A DNA stretch of 64,000 nucleotides, from the NCBI GenBank assembly GCA_019137255.1, contig WPDH01000141.1, positions 62,001-126,000 on the forward strand, written 5' to 3'. A model generated the notes under the pieces. That model worked only from the letters and a program-made list of their open reading frames with translations, did not search any database and was not told the origin of the DNA. Both the position numbers and the translations under genes were made by a program. The DNA is from Corinectria fuckeliana (lineage: Eukaryota > Ascomycota > Sordariomycetes > Hypocreales > Nectriaceae). Below, one piece after another: positions 30,612-41,702 of this stretch (positions are counted from its first letter, which is position 1; every line of letters begins with the position of its first letter).

Positions 30612-32865
30612 ATGCTTCTGCCCACGCTTATTGGCGCCGTCGGGCTTCTCTCGACGGCAGTCGAAGCCGCCCCCAAGGGTAATGAGTTCAACAAGGTACG
30701 AGCCAACTTCCCTGGCAACGATCGTCTTCAGGACAGTCATCTAACAAACTGCGACAGGTCAGGACAGAGGCTGCAGTACCTCACCATGCTCGAGGCTCCC
30801 AGGCCTTCAGGGCAAGAGTAGCCGCTCGCGCAGACTCGGACAACTCCTACGGCTCTAGCAATGCTTACCCGGACCCCAACTCATTGTACAACCTCACCAA
30901 GGCGTCCACGTCAACGAGCCATCACAGCACCGAGTCCTCCATGTTCTCAAGCGACAGCTCTACGACGATTGAGTGTCCTACTGCTAGCCTTCTCGTCTCG
31001 ATTACTACCGTCGACATCACCGTCTTCGTCACCGCCACGTCCAATCTCACTTACACTGATCAGCCCGGCGAGGATGATTCGACCACCGTCCACAACACCA
31101 AGGCTTCTACTCTCCTCTCGGGCGTCTCGACCGACTGTGATGATGAGACTGCGCCTGGATACCCGGGGCCTAAGACAGCCATTACCGTAGATTATCATCA
31201 CAGCACTGAAACCGAGCCTTGCACGGATGATCCCTGGTTCTCCATGAACTCGACTATGGTTCACTCTCTGTCTACTCCTATCACCCGCATTGGACCGTAC
31301 AGTACCGGCACTGAAGAGCCCTGCACCGATGACCCCTTGTTTCCCTCCAACCAGACGTCTCTTCCTCCTCACTCCACGGGCTACCTTAATTGGTCGACCA
31401 CTCTGAGCACTCCCGTCTCGCCTACGACAGATAGCGAGGATGAGACAACGACTGACGGGGCTTCAGCTGTCTATACGCCTCCTTCCGGCAACTTCAGCAC
31501 TCCTCACACAAAGCCCGTTGAGTCAACTCTCACCCAAGAGCCTACTATCGCCTACCCCCTTCCTTCTGGCAACTTCAGCACTCCGTACGAGAAGCCTGCC
31601 GAGTCCACCGAGCCTTGTGATGATGATACCTCATCTACGACTCCCGTCAGCGACCCCCCTGTTATCTACACTCCTCTTCCTTTCGGCAACTCCAGCACCC
31701 TTTACCCCACGCCTGCAGCATCCACCGAGCCTTGTGATGACGAGGCCTCGTCCATGACTCCTAGCGACCCTGCTTCACAAACCCCGGTCGGCAACTTCAG
31801 TACTCCATACGCTACGCCTGCCGGATCTACTGAGCCCTGTGATGACGATACCTCGTCTACAACTCTTCCCGGCGACCCTCCTGTTCTCACGCCTGTCCCT
31901 TCTGGCAACTTCAGTACTCCGTACACAACGCCCGCCGAAGCCACAATCTCCTCGACCGTCTCTAGCGACTTAGCCTCCACAACACCCTGCGACGATGACA
32001 TGACGACCCCAATCTCGAGCCCTACCACCATGCCGGTCCTCCCTTTCGGCAACGCCACCACTGTTTCCACAGAGCCATGTGACGACGAGACCATGACTCC
32101 CTCTGCACACGCATCTTCTAGTACGGAACCTTGCGACGACGAAAGCACTACTTCTTGGTACAGCACCCCCGTTCCCGGTAACGCAACGGCTTCAACGCCC
32201 TCTTCCAGCACCGAGCCCTGTGATGAGACTAGCACCTCGGGCACCGTCAACGTGACCCCTTTCCTCTCTACCACGGCCATGCCTACGCCCACGTCGACTT
32301 CTGAGGCCTATGTCATTGACACCTCCATGGTCCCCGTCTCGTCTGCCGTCCTGAACACCACCAACACTTACTCCCTACCTCCCCGGAACGTCATCTGCGA
32401 GCACGATGTTCAATCGGGCACTCCTGACAAGGACACCGCCTACTGCGGCGTGCACGGAAAGCCTGTGGGCACGTACTTCATTGCCGAGTTCATCGAGGAG
32501 CGCCCCGACGTGCCCGTGTCACTCGAAGGTTGCTTCGAGTTCTGTAACGTAAGTCAAACTCCTCCACTGTCGCCCTGAGAGTCAGATCACTAACCCTGCA
32601 TCCCCATTTATAGAGCGCCCTTGACTCTACTCGCGGCTGCCAGTCCTACCGCTACTACACCAACGATGCCGGTGCTCCCCGCTGCGCCCTCTACGGCATG
32701 CCGATTTCCTGGTCTGTCCGCGAGCTCGACACAACGCAGCCCGATGTCTGGTACGACTTGACTTGTGGTTCGCCGAGCGAGGAGGCCTGGCACTCAGACA
32801 TGCCCGCTTCTCACCAGGATGGTGACGACGACGACTCTCTCATCGACATCGACATCAACCCGTGA
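30612..32865 (+). CDS. secreted Ser/Thr-rich repeat protein, adhesin-like
   Basis: Three exons, 30612-30695, 30758-32548 and 32614-32865, give 708 residues. Signal peptide MLLPTLIGAVGLLSTAVEA. The middle (about residues 60-530) is Ser/Thr/Pro-rich with degenerate repeats built from two modules. One is a glycosylation module, PSGNFSTPY.TPA. The other is a cysteine-acid module, STEPCDDD, with nine PC(D/T)(D/E) copies. Many NxS/T sites are present, so heavy N- and O-glycosylation is expected. The C-terminal 130 residues form a Cys-containing domain (ICEHDVQSGTPDKDTAYCG, LEGCFEFCNSALDSTRGCQSYRYY, WYDLTCGSP) that resembles fungal PAN/apple-like tails. It ends in an acidic DDDDSLIDIDINP without a GPI signal, so it is probably released or wall-bound. 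A role in adhesion is inference. Confidence 0.85.
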
Positions 32866-33504
32866 GCCGCTCCTTTGAGCACGGCATTTCACACCAGTTT
32901 GTACAATTTTGCGAAGGAGACATGTTCTAAAAACGTTAATGCTTAATGCGAGGCCGGCACACACATACATATCATATTGTGGGAATATGAGGGGGGCGCA
33001 ACATAGAGGAGGACATGAAGAGATAGAAACTAATAGGGAGGCAGCATGGCTTCCGAGTATTCAGCATACATACATGTCTAAGATAAGTCTTAGACGGGGC
33101 AGTTTAATATGTAACAGGTAGCATTAGCTTTATTCAGATGATGTGGCATTGGATCTTAACGATCAATCAGGTTCGCAGTTCTCCGTCGGTGATGCACCTC
33201 TAAGCGCCTTGAGCTATCTCCAGATGCCTAATCTCTTCTTCTTTCTAAGGCTTGGTACCTAGGTAGGCTTTACCTCCTTTAGTCGCCGTCCCCCGAGGAC
33301 TCTTCTAGCATATTCCTTTGTGTCTGTAGGCATGCCTACTTTCCACGTCGTTCTCCAACCTCTGCCTTGAAGTTATATACCGGGAGATCTCTATATATAA
33401 AAAACACAGGGGCGAGACGAAGGATTGGCATCAACGGTCTTTGCGTCTAGCAGTTTGGTATCCTGTAGTTACCGAATTATCGGCGCCGCACCACAAATCG
33501 GATG
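32866..33504. other. intergenic
   Basis: 3' flank of the repeat protein and upstream of the tRNA gene. It holds GGTACCTAGGTAGG at 33254-33267 and a CTCTATATATAAAA word at 33390-33403, about 105 bases upstream of the tRNA. No open frame of note. Confidence 0.4.
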
Positions 33505-33601
33505 GCTTCCGTAGCTCAGTTGGTTAGAGCTTCGTACTAATACTTCAAACATGCAAGTGTTGGTGATGCGAAGGTCGCAGGTTCAAGCCCTGCCGGGAGC
33601 A
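33505..33601 (+). tRNA. tRNA-Ile (anticodon AAT), with a 23-base intron
   Basis: Acceptor stem GCTTCCG pairs with CGGGAGC (one G-T pair) and discriminator A. The D-arm is GCTC...GAGC. Anticodon stem TCGTA pairs with TGCGA around the loop CTAATA-A, giving AAT (33539-33541). T-arm GCAGG-TTCAAGC-CCTGC. The intron lies at the canonical place after base 37, at 33543-33565. A T5 run at 33638-33642 can end Pol III transcription. Internal A and B boxes are intact (TAGCTCAGTTGG and GGTTCAAGC). Confidence 0.93.
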
Positions 33602-35349
33602 AGATTGCCCTTGTCGCCCTCCGATTTATCTTTGATATTTTTGTCATTTGCTGCTTCTGCTCGTTTTGTTGGCTTAGTTTGCTTGAAAGGTCTCGGTGAG
33701 GCTCGGTGGCTCGCTACCGTATGACTCGTTCGTAACTCCAAATGTTCTTCAGTCGGATGGACTATATATAACATATGTAAAGACGTCTTTAATCTGTCAC
33801 CCGAGAACAGCCGTTGTCGAGAATGGCGGAGGCAGTTTGTTGCCTAGTTACAGTCACAATGCCTGATGCCCTGATGCCCTGATAGTCTAGTAGCCCAACA
33901 GAAATATCGTGACTTAAGAGGTAACCTAGCAGTCGTGGGGACCGCCGGCTGCCATCTACCAACGATCGACCTCCATTAGCAGCAGGTACCGTACGGTGCC
34001 GTTGATGGTGTACTTTGACTCCAGTAAACCAACCGAGCAAGCAATATACACCACCGTCAAAAGGGTGATATATCGCGTCTGATGTAAAAGGTGTTAGCAT
34101 GGAGTTTCCTAAACCCTTCCGCTAGTTGCTCGGGCTGCCTGACGAAGCCTGCCTGCACTCTGTGTGCCTCCCTGTTGTCCGTACCCCCAGTCCTCCACAT
34201 GGAGATGAGGTGGTCGTTGCGTCAGAGGTTTGGTAAGAGAGTGCTACCATAGAGTTTCGTTTCCCGCTGAGTCCAGCCAGTCTGAGATGTTTCAACCTTG
34301 GAACTACCGCCAACCAAGGGTACTCGTGTACCTACACTAGGCGCCGTTGGATTGGTTCTGTGCTTGGAAGCCTACGGACTTGGGTCTAATAGCACTCACG
34401 GTCGAGTCCCTGTTTTATGATTGGTCTCGCCTACTTGCAAAGATTTGGATTAGCTGACCTTCCCAGTAGCTATCGCCATACTCGGTTCAGTGGAATAAGG
34501 AGCCGTTTCCATCTGCTGCAAGTTTTTGGAAGAAAAACAAATGCGCCGTTTGTTTCTATCTTTCTTCGTCATATGCGCTTATCACGTGGGAGCAGATTGT
34601 GACTACTTGCAGGGCTTCTCACTACAATACTTGATCGCTAAGTGCCTGGTTTGTATCCTCGCAGATTCACCCATCTGCCGGTGCGAACCAGCTTCCTCGG
34701 AGTAAACTAGAGAAGGGGCCTAATAAATAAGAGATATAATAAAAATAAACCCGTACTACGGCGGGGAGATGGCGTCTTAGGCTACGGGGGGGGGGGGAAG
34801 CACGTAACATACATAGAATGATCATTACACTACACTCACTAAATAGCCTAAAAAGTCTGTCAATTGATAAATACCTTATGAAGTCGCTTTGACCAGAGCT
34901 ATCTTGGCGACAGTGTCACTTGAGTGCGAGACAGCAAGGGACCACTGAATCCATGGCGTGATGGGGATAGAGGATTTTGGTCGCAGCTGTTGAGGAAGCA
35001 GATTTCCTTTTCACAATAGAATTGAGGGTGATAGAGCTCTACCAGTACGCAGTTACGCGGATCAACTTGGGGGTTTCACGTGTACTGGCCATCTGGAAGG
35101 CACATACGGAGGTGTCTGGGGTAGGATGCGGGGAGTGGGGCCGTTAAAAGCGGAGAGGATGGAGCGGGAGGTTATATGGTGGGGTAGCGGTTCGGAATAG
35201 GGAATTCCCAAAGACTCGAGTAACAGGGCTTGGCAATATAGGCCTACCAACAGCGCCAGGGACTGCACGCAGCTTTTCGCGGCCGACCTTGGCGATCCAA
35301 CGGGGAGATCAAGGGAGGAAGTGTCATATGCAGTTCGGAAAGAGGCCGT
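33602..35349. other. intergenic, no gene seen
   Basis: From the tRNA to the sugar-transporter relic. It has a G10 run at 34788-34797, TGATGCCCTGATGCCCTGAT at 33860-33880, and no frame with coding character. 34720-34880 is AT-rich. Part of 35060-35350 may be decayed 3' sequence of the transporter. Confidence 0.35.
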
Positions 35350-35876
35350 GCATTTGATGTAGCCGCCAATCTCGACAAGGCAGACGGAGACCTGAGAGGA
35401 TGTGATGCCGACACAAACACGGTTGATGAGGCAGCCAGCGACGAGGGATCCGAAACCGGTCCTGGAAACCCGAAGTGCGGCACCATAGAGCCACTGAAAG
35501 CAGGCAAACATGTTACAGAGACGTTTTCAGGGGAGGCTTGGTATTTCACATTGGGGAGCGGCGTACCTGTCACGTTGACACAACCTATCAGAGACGGGAC
35601 TGGTAATCAAGGAACCAAAGACGGATCCAGCAGCCAGGGCAGAACCGACAGCTTCCTGCCTGACACCACTAGGGTTTCCAAGGTAATCATTGTACTGGTC
35701 GGTGGTGACGATGGAAACCCTAGAGGAGATATCGAATCCGAAAAGCATACCACCCTACTACGGTGGCCACCATGACCATGAAGTGGGTGTTGGCCGCAAC
35801 GCCATGTGTTAGTGACGGAGTCTTGGTACAACGGAGCACGGGCACGGCACTCGCTAATCTTGGGAAGCTTCGCCAT
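35350..35876 (-). pseudogene. MFS sugar-transporter pseudogene, 5' part only
   Basis: The start MAKLPKISECRA and YQDSVTNT, then FMVMVATVVG, then GFDISS, DQYNDYLGNPSGVRQ and GSALAAGSVFGSLI(T)SPVSDRL reproduce, in order, the beginning of fungal hexose/quinate-type transporters through the second membrane helix. These pieces lie in different frames. FACFQWLYGAAL...FGSLVAGCLINRVCVGITSSQVSVCLVEI continues through helices 3-4, where homology stops. About two thirds of a normal 530-residue transporter is missing. A donor follows SDRL (CAG|GTACGC), but no acceptor precedes the next homologous block. This is a truncated, frameshifted relic; further decayed sequence may extend to about 35060. Confidence 0.82.
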
Positions 35877-36355
35877 GGTGGGCTAAGAATGCCACAAGAG
35901 CAATTGGGCAACTAAACGAGAAATTAAAGGGGCCATTACGCAGGGCCTTGGAGGAGAGGAGTGAGAAAGAAGAAAGAGTGGAAGACGTCAAGCTCTAGGA
36001 AGCTCAGGATATATGCGTCGATGCGTGGACCTTATTCGGGGGGGAAGGGGGGGCGTTCTAGAGTGTAACCCAGACTCAGTCACTCAGATATCCGTGTTCG
36101 TTTTCTTACGCAGTAAAAGAGCGTTTTCTCCTCTGTAATTTGTCACCTCGGTCTTGGCTCCTCTGCTTCACGACCCATGCCATGCCCTATGCTTTGCCCC
36201 GACATCCAAGACCGTAATCCAATCCCTCGGGTACCTACATGCAGCCAAGTCCAAACCATCACCACCATGTGGACCAACGATCCAAAAAAGAATTTGCCGG
36301 GGTAGGTCGATAGACACTCGGGGTGCGAGTACTAGCATCATCGCTGCGCATCCGA
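35877..36355. other. intergenic
   Basis: Between the transporter relic and the cytidine deaminase stop. It contains a GGGGGGGAAGGGGGGG tract near 36039-36054. No gene seen. Confidence 0.4.
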
Positions 36356-37024
36356 CTACAGTCCGCCGGGTGCCCCAGGACGAGGCAGTTGGTCTGGCCC
36401 AAACGACATCGGGAGGAGCTTCACATGAGGTGAGTTCTCGGTCACAGCTATGAGGGCAAGACGGAGAAAGACGAACCTGCTTGAGTCTGAGGACGACGTA
36501 GTCCTCGTTCTTGTCGAACATTATGATGGGCATGTCCAGCGAGCAGAATTCCCGAATACTACATCCATCATCACCGCGACCGCCGCCCTTAGCCACGTTC
36601 GCATTCACACGACGGATAACAAGAGCAACAAGCTTTACAGGAATGAAAAACAGAGAAGAAAAAAGACTTACAACTGCCTACACATCCCGCAAGGACTCGC
36701 AGGCGGGGAGATGTCCGTCGACACCGCCACCGCTCTAAAGTCGCGAAAGCCGCCCGTCACGGCCGTCCCAAAGGCCACGCGCTCCGCACACGTCCCCACG
36801 GGGTACGACGCGTTCTCGACGTTGGCGCCGCTGACGAAGCTCCCGTCGCCCGCCAGCAGCGTCGCGCCCACCCGGAACTGGCTGTACACGCAGTACGCCG
36901 TCGCCTTGGCCGCCGTCGCCCGCCGCCGCAGCTCCGCGAACTCGGCCTCCGTCACCCCGTACTCGGCGCACGTCGCCGCCGTCTTCGCCGCGTCGTTGCC
37001 GGAGATGGTTTCTGGGGAGTCCAT
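36356..37024 (-). CDS. cytidine deaminase
   Basis: Three exons, 37024-36672, 36558-36477 and 36418-36356, encode 165 residues. Zinc-dependent deamination of cytidine and deoxycytidine to uridine, pyrimidine salvage, cytosolic homotetramer in this family. The chain has YCVYSQFRVGATLL and GANVENASYPVGTCAERVAF, where Cys-Ala-Glu supplies a zinc ligand and the proton-shuttling Glu. PCGMCRQ follows with two further cysteine ligands, completed by FIREFCSLDMPIIMFD from exon 2 and LLPMSFGP from exon 3. The exon 3 acceptor is AAG rather than the usual CAG/TAG, so that junction is the least certain; it is chosen because it restores the conserved tail. TATATA at 37118-37123 is about 95 bases upstream. 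Confidence 0.92.
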
Positions 37025-37117
37025 TGTCGAGTGGTGGGGGTTTTTCTCTTTCAGTTCCGTGAGATGGGCGGAGCAAAGTCAGTCGTCGTCTTACATGGAT
37101 GGATACCTCCGCCCTAC

Positions 37118-37124
37118 ATATATA
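37118..37124 (-). promoter_or_regulatory. TATA box of cytidine deaminase
   Basis: TATATA on the minus strand about 95 bases before the start codon at 37024, with GC-rich sequence on both sides. Confidence 0.45.
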
Positions 37125-37602
37125 CTCGTCCCGTGTCCGTCGAGCGGGGCCTTATCAAAGTCTCTCCGTATCGGACCTCTCCGAGACGAGCGGGGTCTTC
37201 CCCGCCGAGCACCCGGTAGGTTTGCTTATCGTTGAATATTCCGAGGGGAGTACAGCATATGCAGTCCTCATAGTCTCGGCCAAACGCAACCCTTCAATTA
37301 TTACAGGTAGTTTACCGGGCATTATCAGGTGGTATCTCGTATCTAGTCGTGTTTCACTGGCCCGATGTTACCTTCATGACCATCATTGACCCATTCCTTT
37401 CCTCCTGCCACGGTCCATCCCCGCGCCAAATCGTCAAAGAGCCAGCTCGGAACTCATCGCTCACACAAATTGGCCCAGGTGATTCTCGCGATCCCCCGGA
37501 ACAACACACGAGCTTTGCCTTCTCTCATGCATCGTTCCGGCACTATAAAAACATTAAAAACATAACATGGCCCGACCACTAGGCATTCCGGGGCTTCAGG
37601 CT
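37125..37602. other. intergenic
   Basis: Upstream flank of cytidine deaminase and 3' flank of the MAP3K gene. No gene or structured element seen. Confidence 0.45.
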
Positions 37603-40600
37603 CTAATAAAAGCCGTCAGTCATGCCACCGCCTCTGCTCGAGGCAGAAGCCACCGTCGGCGTTGACTGGGCCGATCCGCTAGTGTCGCTCGGCGTGCCTG
37701 GCTCCACGACCTGGCTTCGGATGGAGATTATCCATTCGTGCTGGAGGAGCTCGACGGCCGACGCTCGGTGGCGAGGATCCCTCGTGAAGCACCTCTTCAG
37801 GAAATCCATGCCCTGGGGGCTGAGCTGATCGGGTGACGGCAGCTGAGGCGGGTTGCCCTGCGCGATGTTGTACATTATTGCCCACTCATTGTCGAGACTT
37901 GCCCATGGCCTTCGACCGGTCGCCATCTCGAGGATGACACAGCCAAGAGACCAAATATCCACCGATCCAGGTTTTCCAGGGTTGTCCCCTTTGATCACTT
38001 CGGGCGACATGTACATTGGTGTTCCCGTCATAGATCGGTTTGCTGACGAACTACCGTGTCCACCCGCTGCCAACGTCTTGCCCTGACGAGCAATCACCTT
38101 TGCGGCCCCGAAATCAACGTACTTAATGATGCCGTTGTGGTCGAGGAGAATGTCTAGTCTCGTTAGCTCACCAACCGTCAATTACAACGGACAAGCTGGC
38201 ACTTACTTTCTGGTTTTATGTCTCGATGAGCGATGCCGCTCTCGTGCAGGTAAGCGAGACCCTCGAGCAGCTGCAGAGCATAGACCATTATGACTTGTTC
38301 GTCCTCGATTCGTCCATGTTCCAGCAGGTTGGACAGGGATCCTCCCGAGCAGAACTCCATGAAGATGTAGACCCTATCTCGATGGACTTCTATGCCGTAG
38401 TACGAGACAATATTCGGATGGTCTAGAACCTCCAGCACGCCCATTTCTTCACGGATCTGCTCGGCGACGGTCGGAATCAGTTTGGGATCCTGGAGTCGGA
38501 TCTCCTTCACTGCCATCAAATGACCAGTGTCAAGATTCATCGCCGCGTATACGTTGCCAAACGTTCCACCTCCCACGAAGTGGCCCTGCTGCCAACGCAT
38601 CGTAACGTTGGTGGCCGATGACGACAAGTAAGCCAAGGATCGGTCTACCTCGTTGTTGCCTTCCAGCACCCGACCTAGGGCTTGTCGCTCGGCCTCCTTC
38701 TCACGGCGAAAGTCGTCCAACTTCTCCAGCTCATCCATGCGCTGCTCTGTGATGCACCTAGAGGCTTCCTCATCGTTCAACATCCTGTTCTTGTCGAGTT
38801 TTCTGAACTGCCCGACTAGAGCCTCGATCCTCTCCTTCTCGGCTTGAGCAGCGAGGTTTGACCTCGCACCCATCACATCAAAGTGCGAAATGAGCAGGGA
38901 CATGCACCCCGCAACCTTGGATCGGAGTTTGGCATACTCGTCCTCGCCGAGTGCTAGAATATGACGTCCCAACGTCATGCCCATGGCAAATTCGAGCGCC
39001 AGGACCGCCCAACGAAACGTCTTACGGTCCGAGGCAATACAGTCGTCGCATATAAAGCTCACCCAATCCAGAGCGAGTTTGGTCAGCTTGAGATTGTTCA
39101 TCTGGCGCCTGTTGCTATCCATGTAAAGCAATGAGCGCTGGCCGAACTCCGTAGCAAATACGAAACACGTCTGGATGAGTTCTTGACAATCCTTACCCTC
39201 GGCTTGCTTCCGGATAATCTCAACGCTGTCCATGAATGTGTTGGAGAGCTTGTATGCTACTCTCCTCAGCTCAGTCAATCTGGTGTTGACTTTGTGAATG
39301 TTCGATCTTGATTCCTGCACAAGATCGACATGCATGTCCACAGCGTCCAAAAAGGCCCGTCGCGCGTCGGGTAGAGTTTGTGGGCCTGAAGCACACAGTC
39401 GGATGTGTCCACGCTTCAGGTCAATATTTTGCTCGCGTAGTGCCACAGGAATAATCTCTCCAAACCAGTTCAGAGGGTCTTCCGGTCGAAGGATGAGCAA
39501 GTAGTGTTCCCCAAGTTCACCAGGGAACTGATCCTTGGATGTGATGGCCATCATGGGTTGGATATCTTCAAGCTTTTCCCGCAGCTCCGGGGATGCAATG
39601 ATGTAGATATTGTCTTGCTCGAAAATGCCGGTGTCAACCTGGAAGTGTCCTGACGCAACCAGCTGGTCGTAAAACTTTTGCATCGTCTCCGGTGGAAACG
39701 AGATGCTAAAATCCGAAGCATGTTCGTAGTTGTCGCTCAGCATACGGGTGAACCGTTGAAGCATTCTCTGGCGAACACGGACAGAGTCGAGAACAGCCTT
39801 GTATCGCTTGCTCATCTCTGCAGGGCTCTCCTTCGGCTTCACCTGCAACTCTTTCTCGAATGTTTGGCTCAGTCGGTTCAAGGCCTTGAAGGTGAGCGAG
39901 CTAAACTGTTCCGCAACTTCAATATGGCCGCGGTGCAAGTGAGACCCAATGTCGTTAGCGAAGTCCCATTCTTGGAAGAGGAGTTCCGCTTCCTTAAAAG
40001 TGTTCTTGTTGCCACTGAGCTTCCAGTTGAGCATCTTGAAATAATACTTCAGAGCCTCCAAAACAACCTGATCAAAAGACTCATCGATGCAGGGAGGCAG
40101 ATCCCAGCCAGGTTCCGGGTGGGCAATAGAGGTGCACTCTAGCTTTATCCGGATGGCGAACTTGAGGAGGAGTTGAAACTGGGAGATCATTTGGTCTTGC
40201 ATGAGTGGGTTCTGCTGAGCAGATTCCTTAACTCTCCTCGCATAAGCCAGACGTGTCCGGGTGATCTCTTCAATGAGGCGCGACGGAAAGCTGATCAGTG
40301 TCAGGAGCTCCTCCAGATAGGGTGGAAGATGGCGATCTCTAAAGGGTGTCGAGTTTCTGATGAGCGTGTCCTTGGCCTTGTTGATAATTGACGATATGGG
40401 AACGAGCATTCCCTTCTGGGTGGAATTGACGTCGTCGTCGTATAGAGATTGGAGTCCATCCTCTTTCATCAGCCGGTCCAGGAAGGAAGATTCGTCATTG
40501 CTAATGCCGTTCACGGCTGGCGAACGTTGTTTCGTACGAGTGAAATCCAACTCATCGTTTCCCACCCACTTCTTCAAGATTCCGAGCTCGGTGTTGATCA

Positions 40601-41702
40601 TCTCATTGGTGTTGTACCACGAGAGGATCGACTCGTACGCCTCATTGAATAGTCGCGTATCGGCTGCCTTGTGTTCCGCTGCAAGAGACTGCCAAGAAGG
40701 ATAGAGATACTCGCATTTCTCAATCTTCTCCACCATATCCTTGACTTGTTCATATGGCGGTTTCCCTACCTCGCTCTCTCCCTTGACTTGGAAGTTGATA
40801 ATCTCATCCAAGGTACGGTCTAGCGTGGAGCGGGCTTCCTCAACCATGCGTCTCTGTACTGGAATGTGCCTGCCACATACTTTGGAGCGAATGCCAAGCC
40901 ATAGTTCTGATTTGTGAGCCGTCTTACCGACTTGTTCATCCGATGATCCTATGAGTCGCTTTTTCTCCTGTCGGACGACGTCTCCAGTCAAGACAGCCTC
41001 CAACATCCCGTGCCATTCAAGCCTTTCGCGGTTTTCGGGATCTTTCAGGTCTTCTTCGGTTGGTTGAAGGTTGTCATTGCCGTAGAACATTATGGTCTCT
41101 TGGTCGAATCGATCATCGTACGGTCCTTCCGAAGACGGCGTCTCCCCTTCAGAGTCCGAATCGTTCCCGTTCATGCTCAGATACGACGCAAAGTATTCGC
41201 CCGAGTAGTCCTGACGAAGCTTCTGCACATAAGCTCGCTCCTGCGCGCGGAACCTGCTATCGCCTTGTCTCGGACGTGTCTTGGACGAGGATCGAATGGC
41301 TTCGGTGAAGATTGGCGTTGCCTGCGGATGATAGGGCATTCTTGAGGTAGTCGGATTGTATGTGTTCGATGGGGTCCTTGTCGGACCCAAGGGCCGCTGC
41401 GGTCGACCGCCATTCGTATAGGGGGTGGTCTCATCGACGGTGCTGCTGCGCTGGATTTTAGGAGTGCCATTGACCACGGCCCCAGAGGCAGGTAAAGATG
41501 TCAAAGACCCATTGTGGCTCGCTATCTCTGCGTATCGGGTGATTGAGCCCAGGTCATCGTGCCGGTCGGCGCCGTGGGAGTCGCCATTGGATTCGCCCGA
41601 ACCCGAACCCGAAGCCTCGCGTCGGTGGGTCCTCTTCTCGGGGCGCCCGTCTTCTTCAGTTCCTGAGAAGCGGACAGCTCGCGGCGAGGAGGAGTCGGGC
41701 AT
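37603..41702 (-). CDS. SSK2: MAP kinase kinase kinase of the HOG osmostress pathway (Ssk2/Os-4/Wis4)
   Basis: Two exons, 41702-38207 and 38153-37603, encode 1348 residues, as in other moulds. Residues 1-170 are polar and disordered. Residues 200-1000 form the long helical regulatory region conserved in Ssk2/Wis4 proteins, which binds the response regulator Ssk1. The kinase domain starts near 1037 with a Gly loop (GGGTFGNVY), then MAVKEI (Lys about 1066), AHRDIKPEN and VDFGAAK. The activation loop SMTGTPMYMSPEVI and WSLGCVILEMATGRRPW follow. The intron interrupts HRDIKPE|N. By family knowledge it phosphorylates the Pbs2/Os-5 MAP2K and transmits osmotic and phenylpyrrole-fungicide signals from histidine kinases. 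All catalytic residues are intact. Confidence 0.96.
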
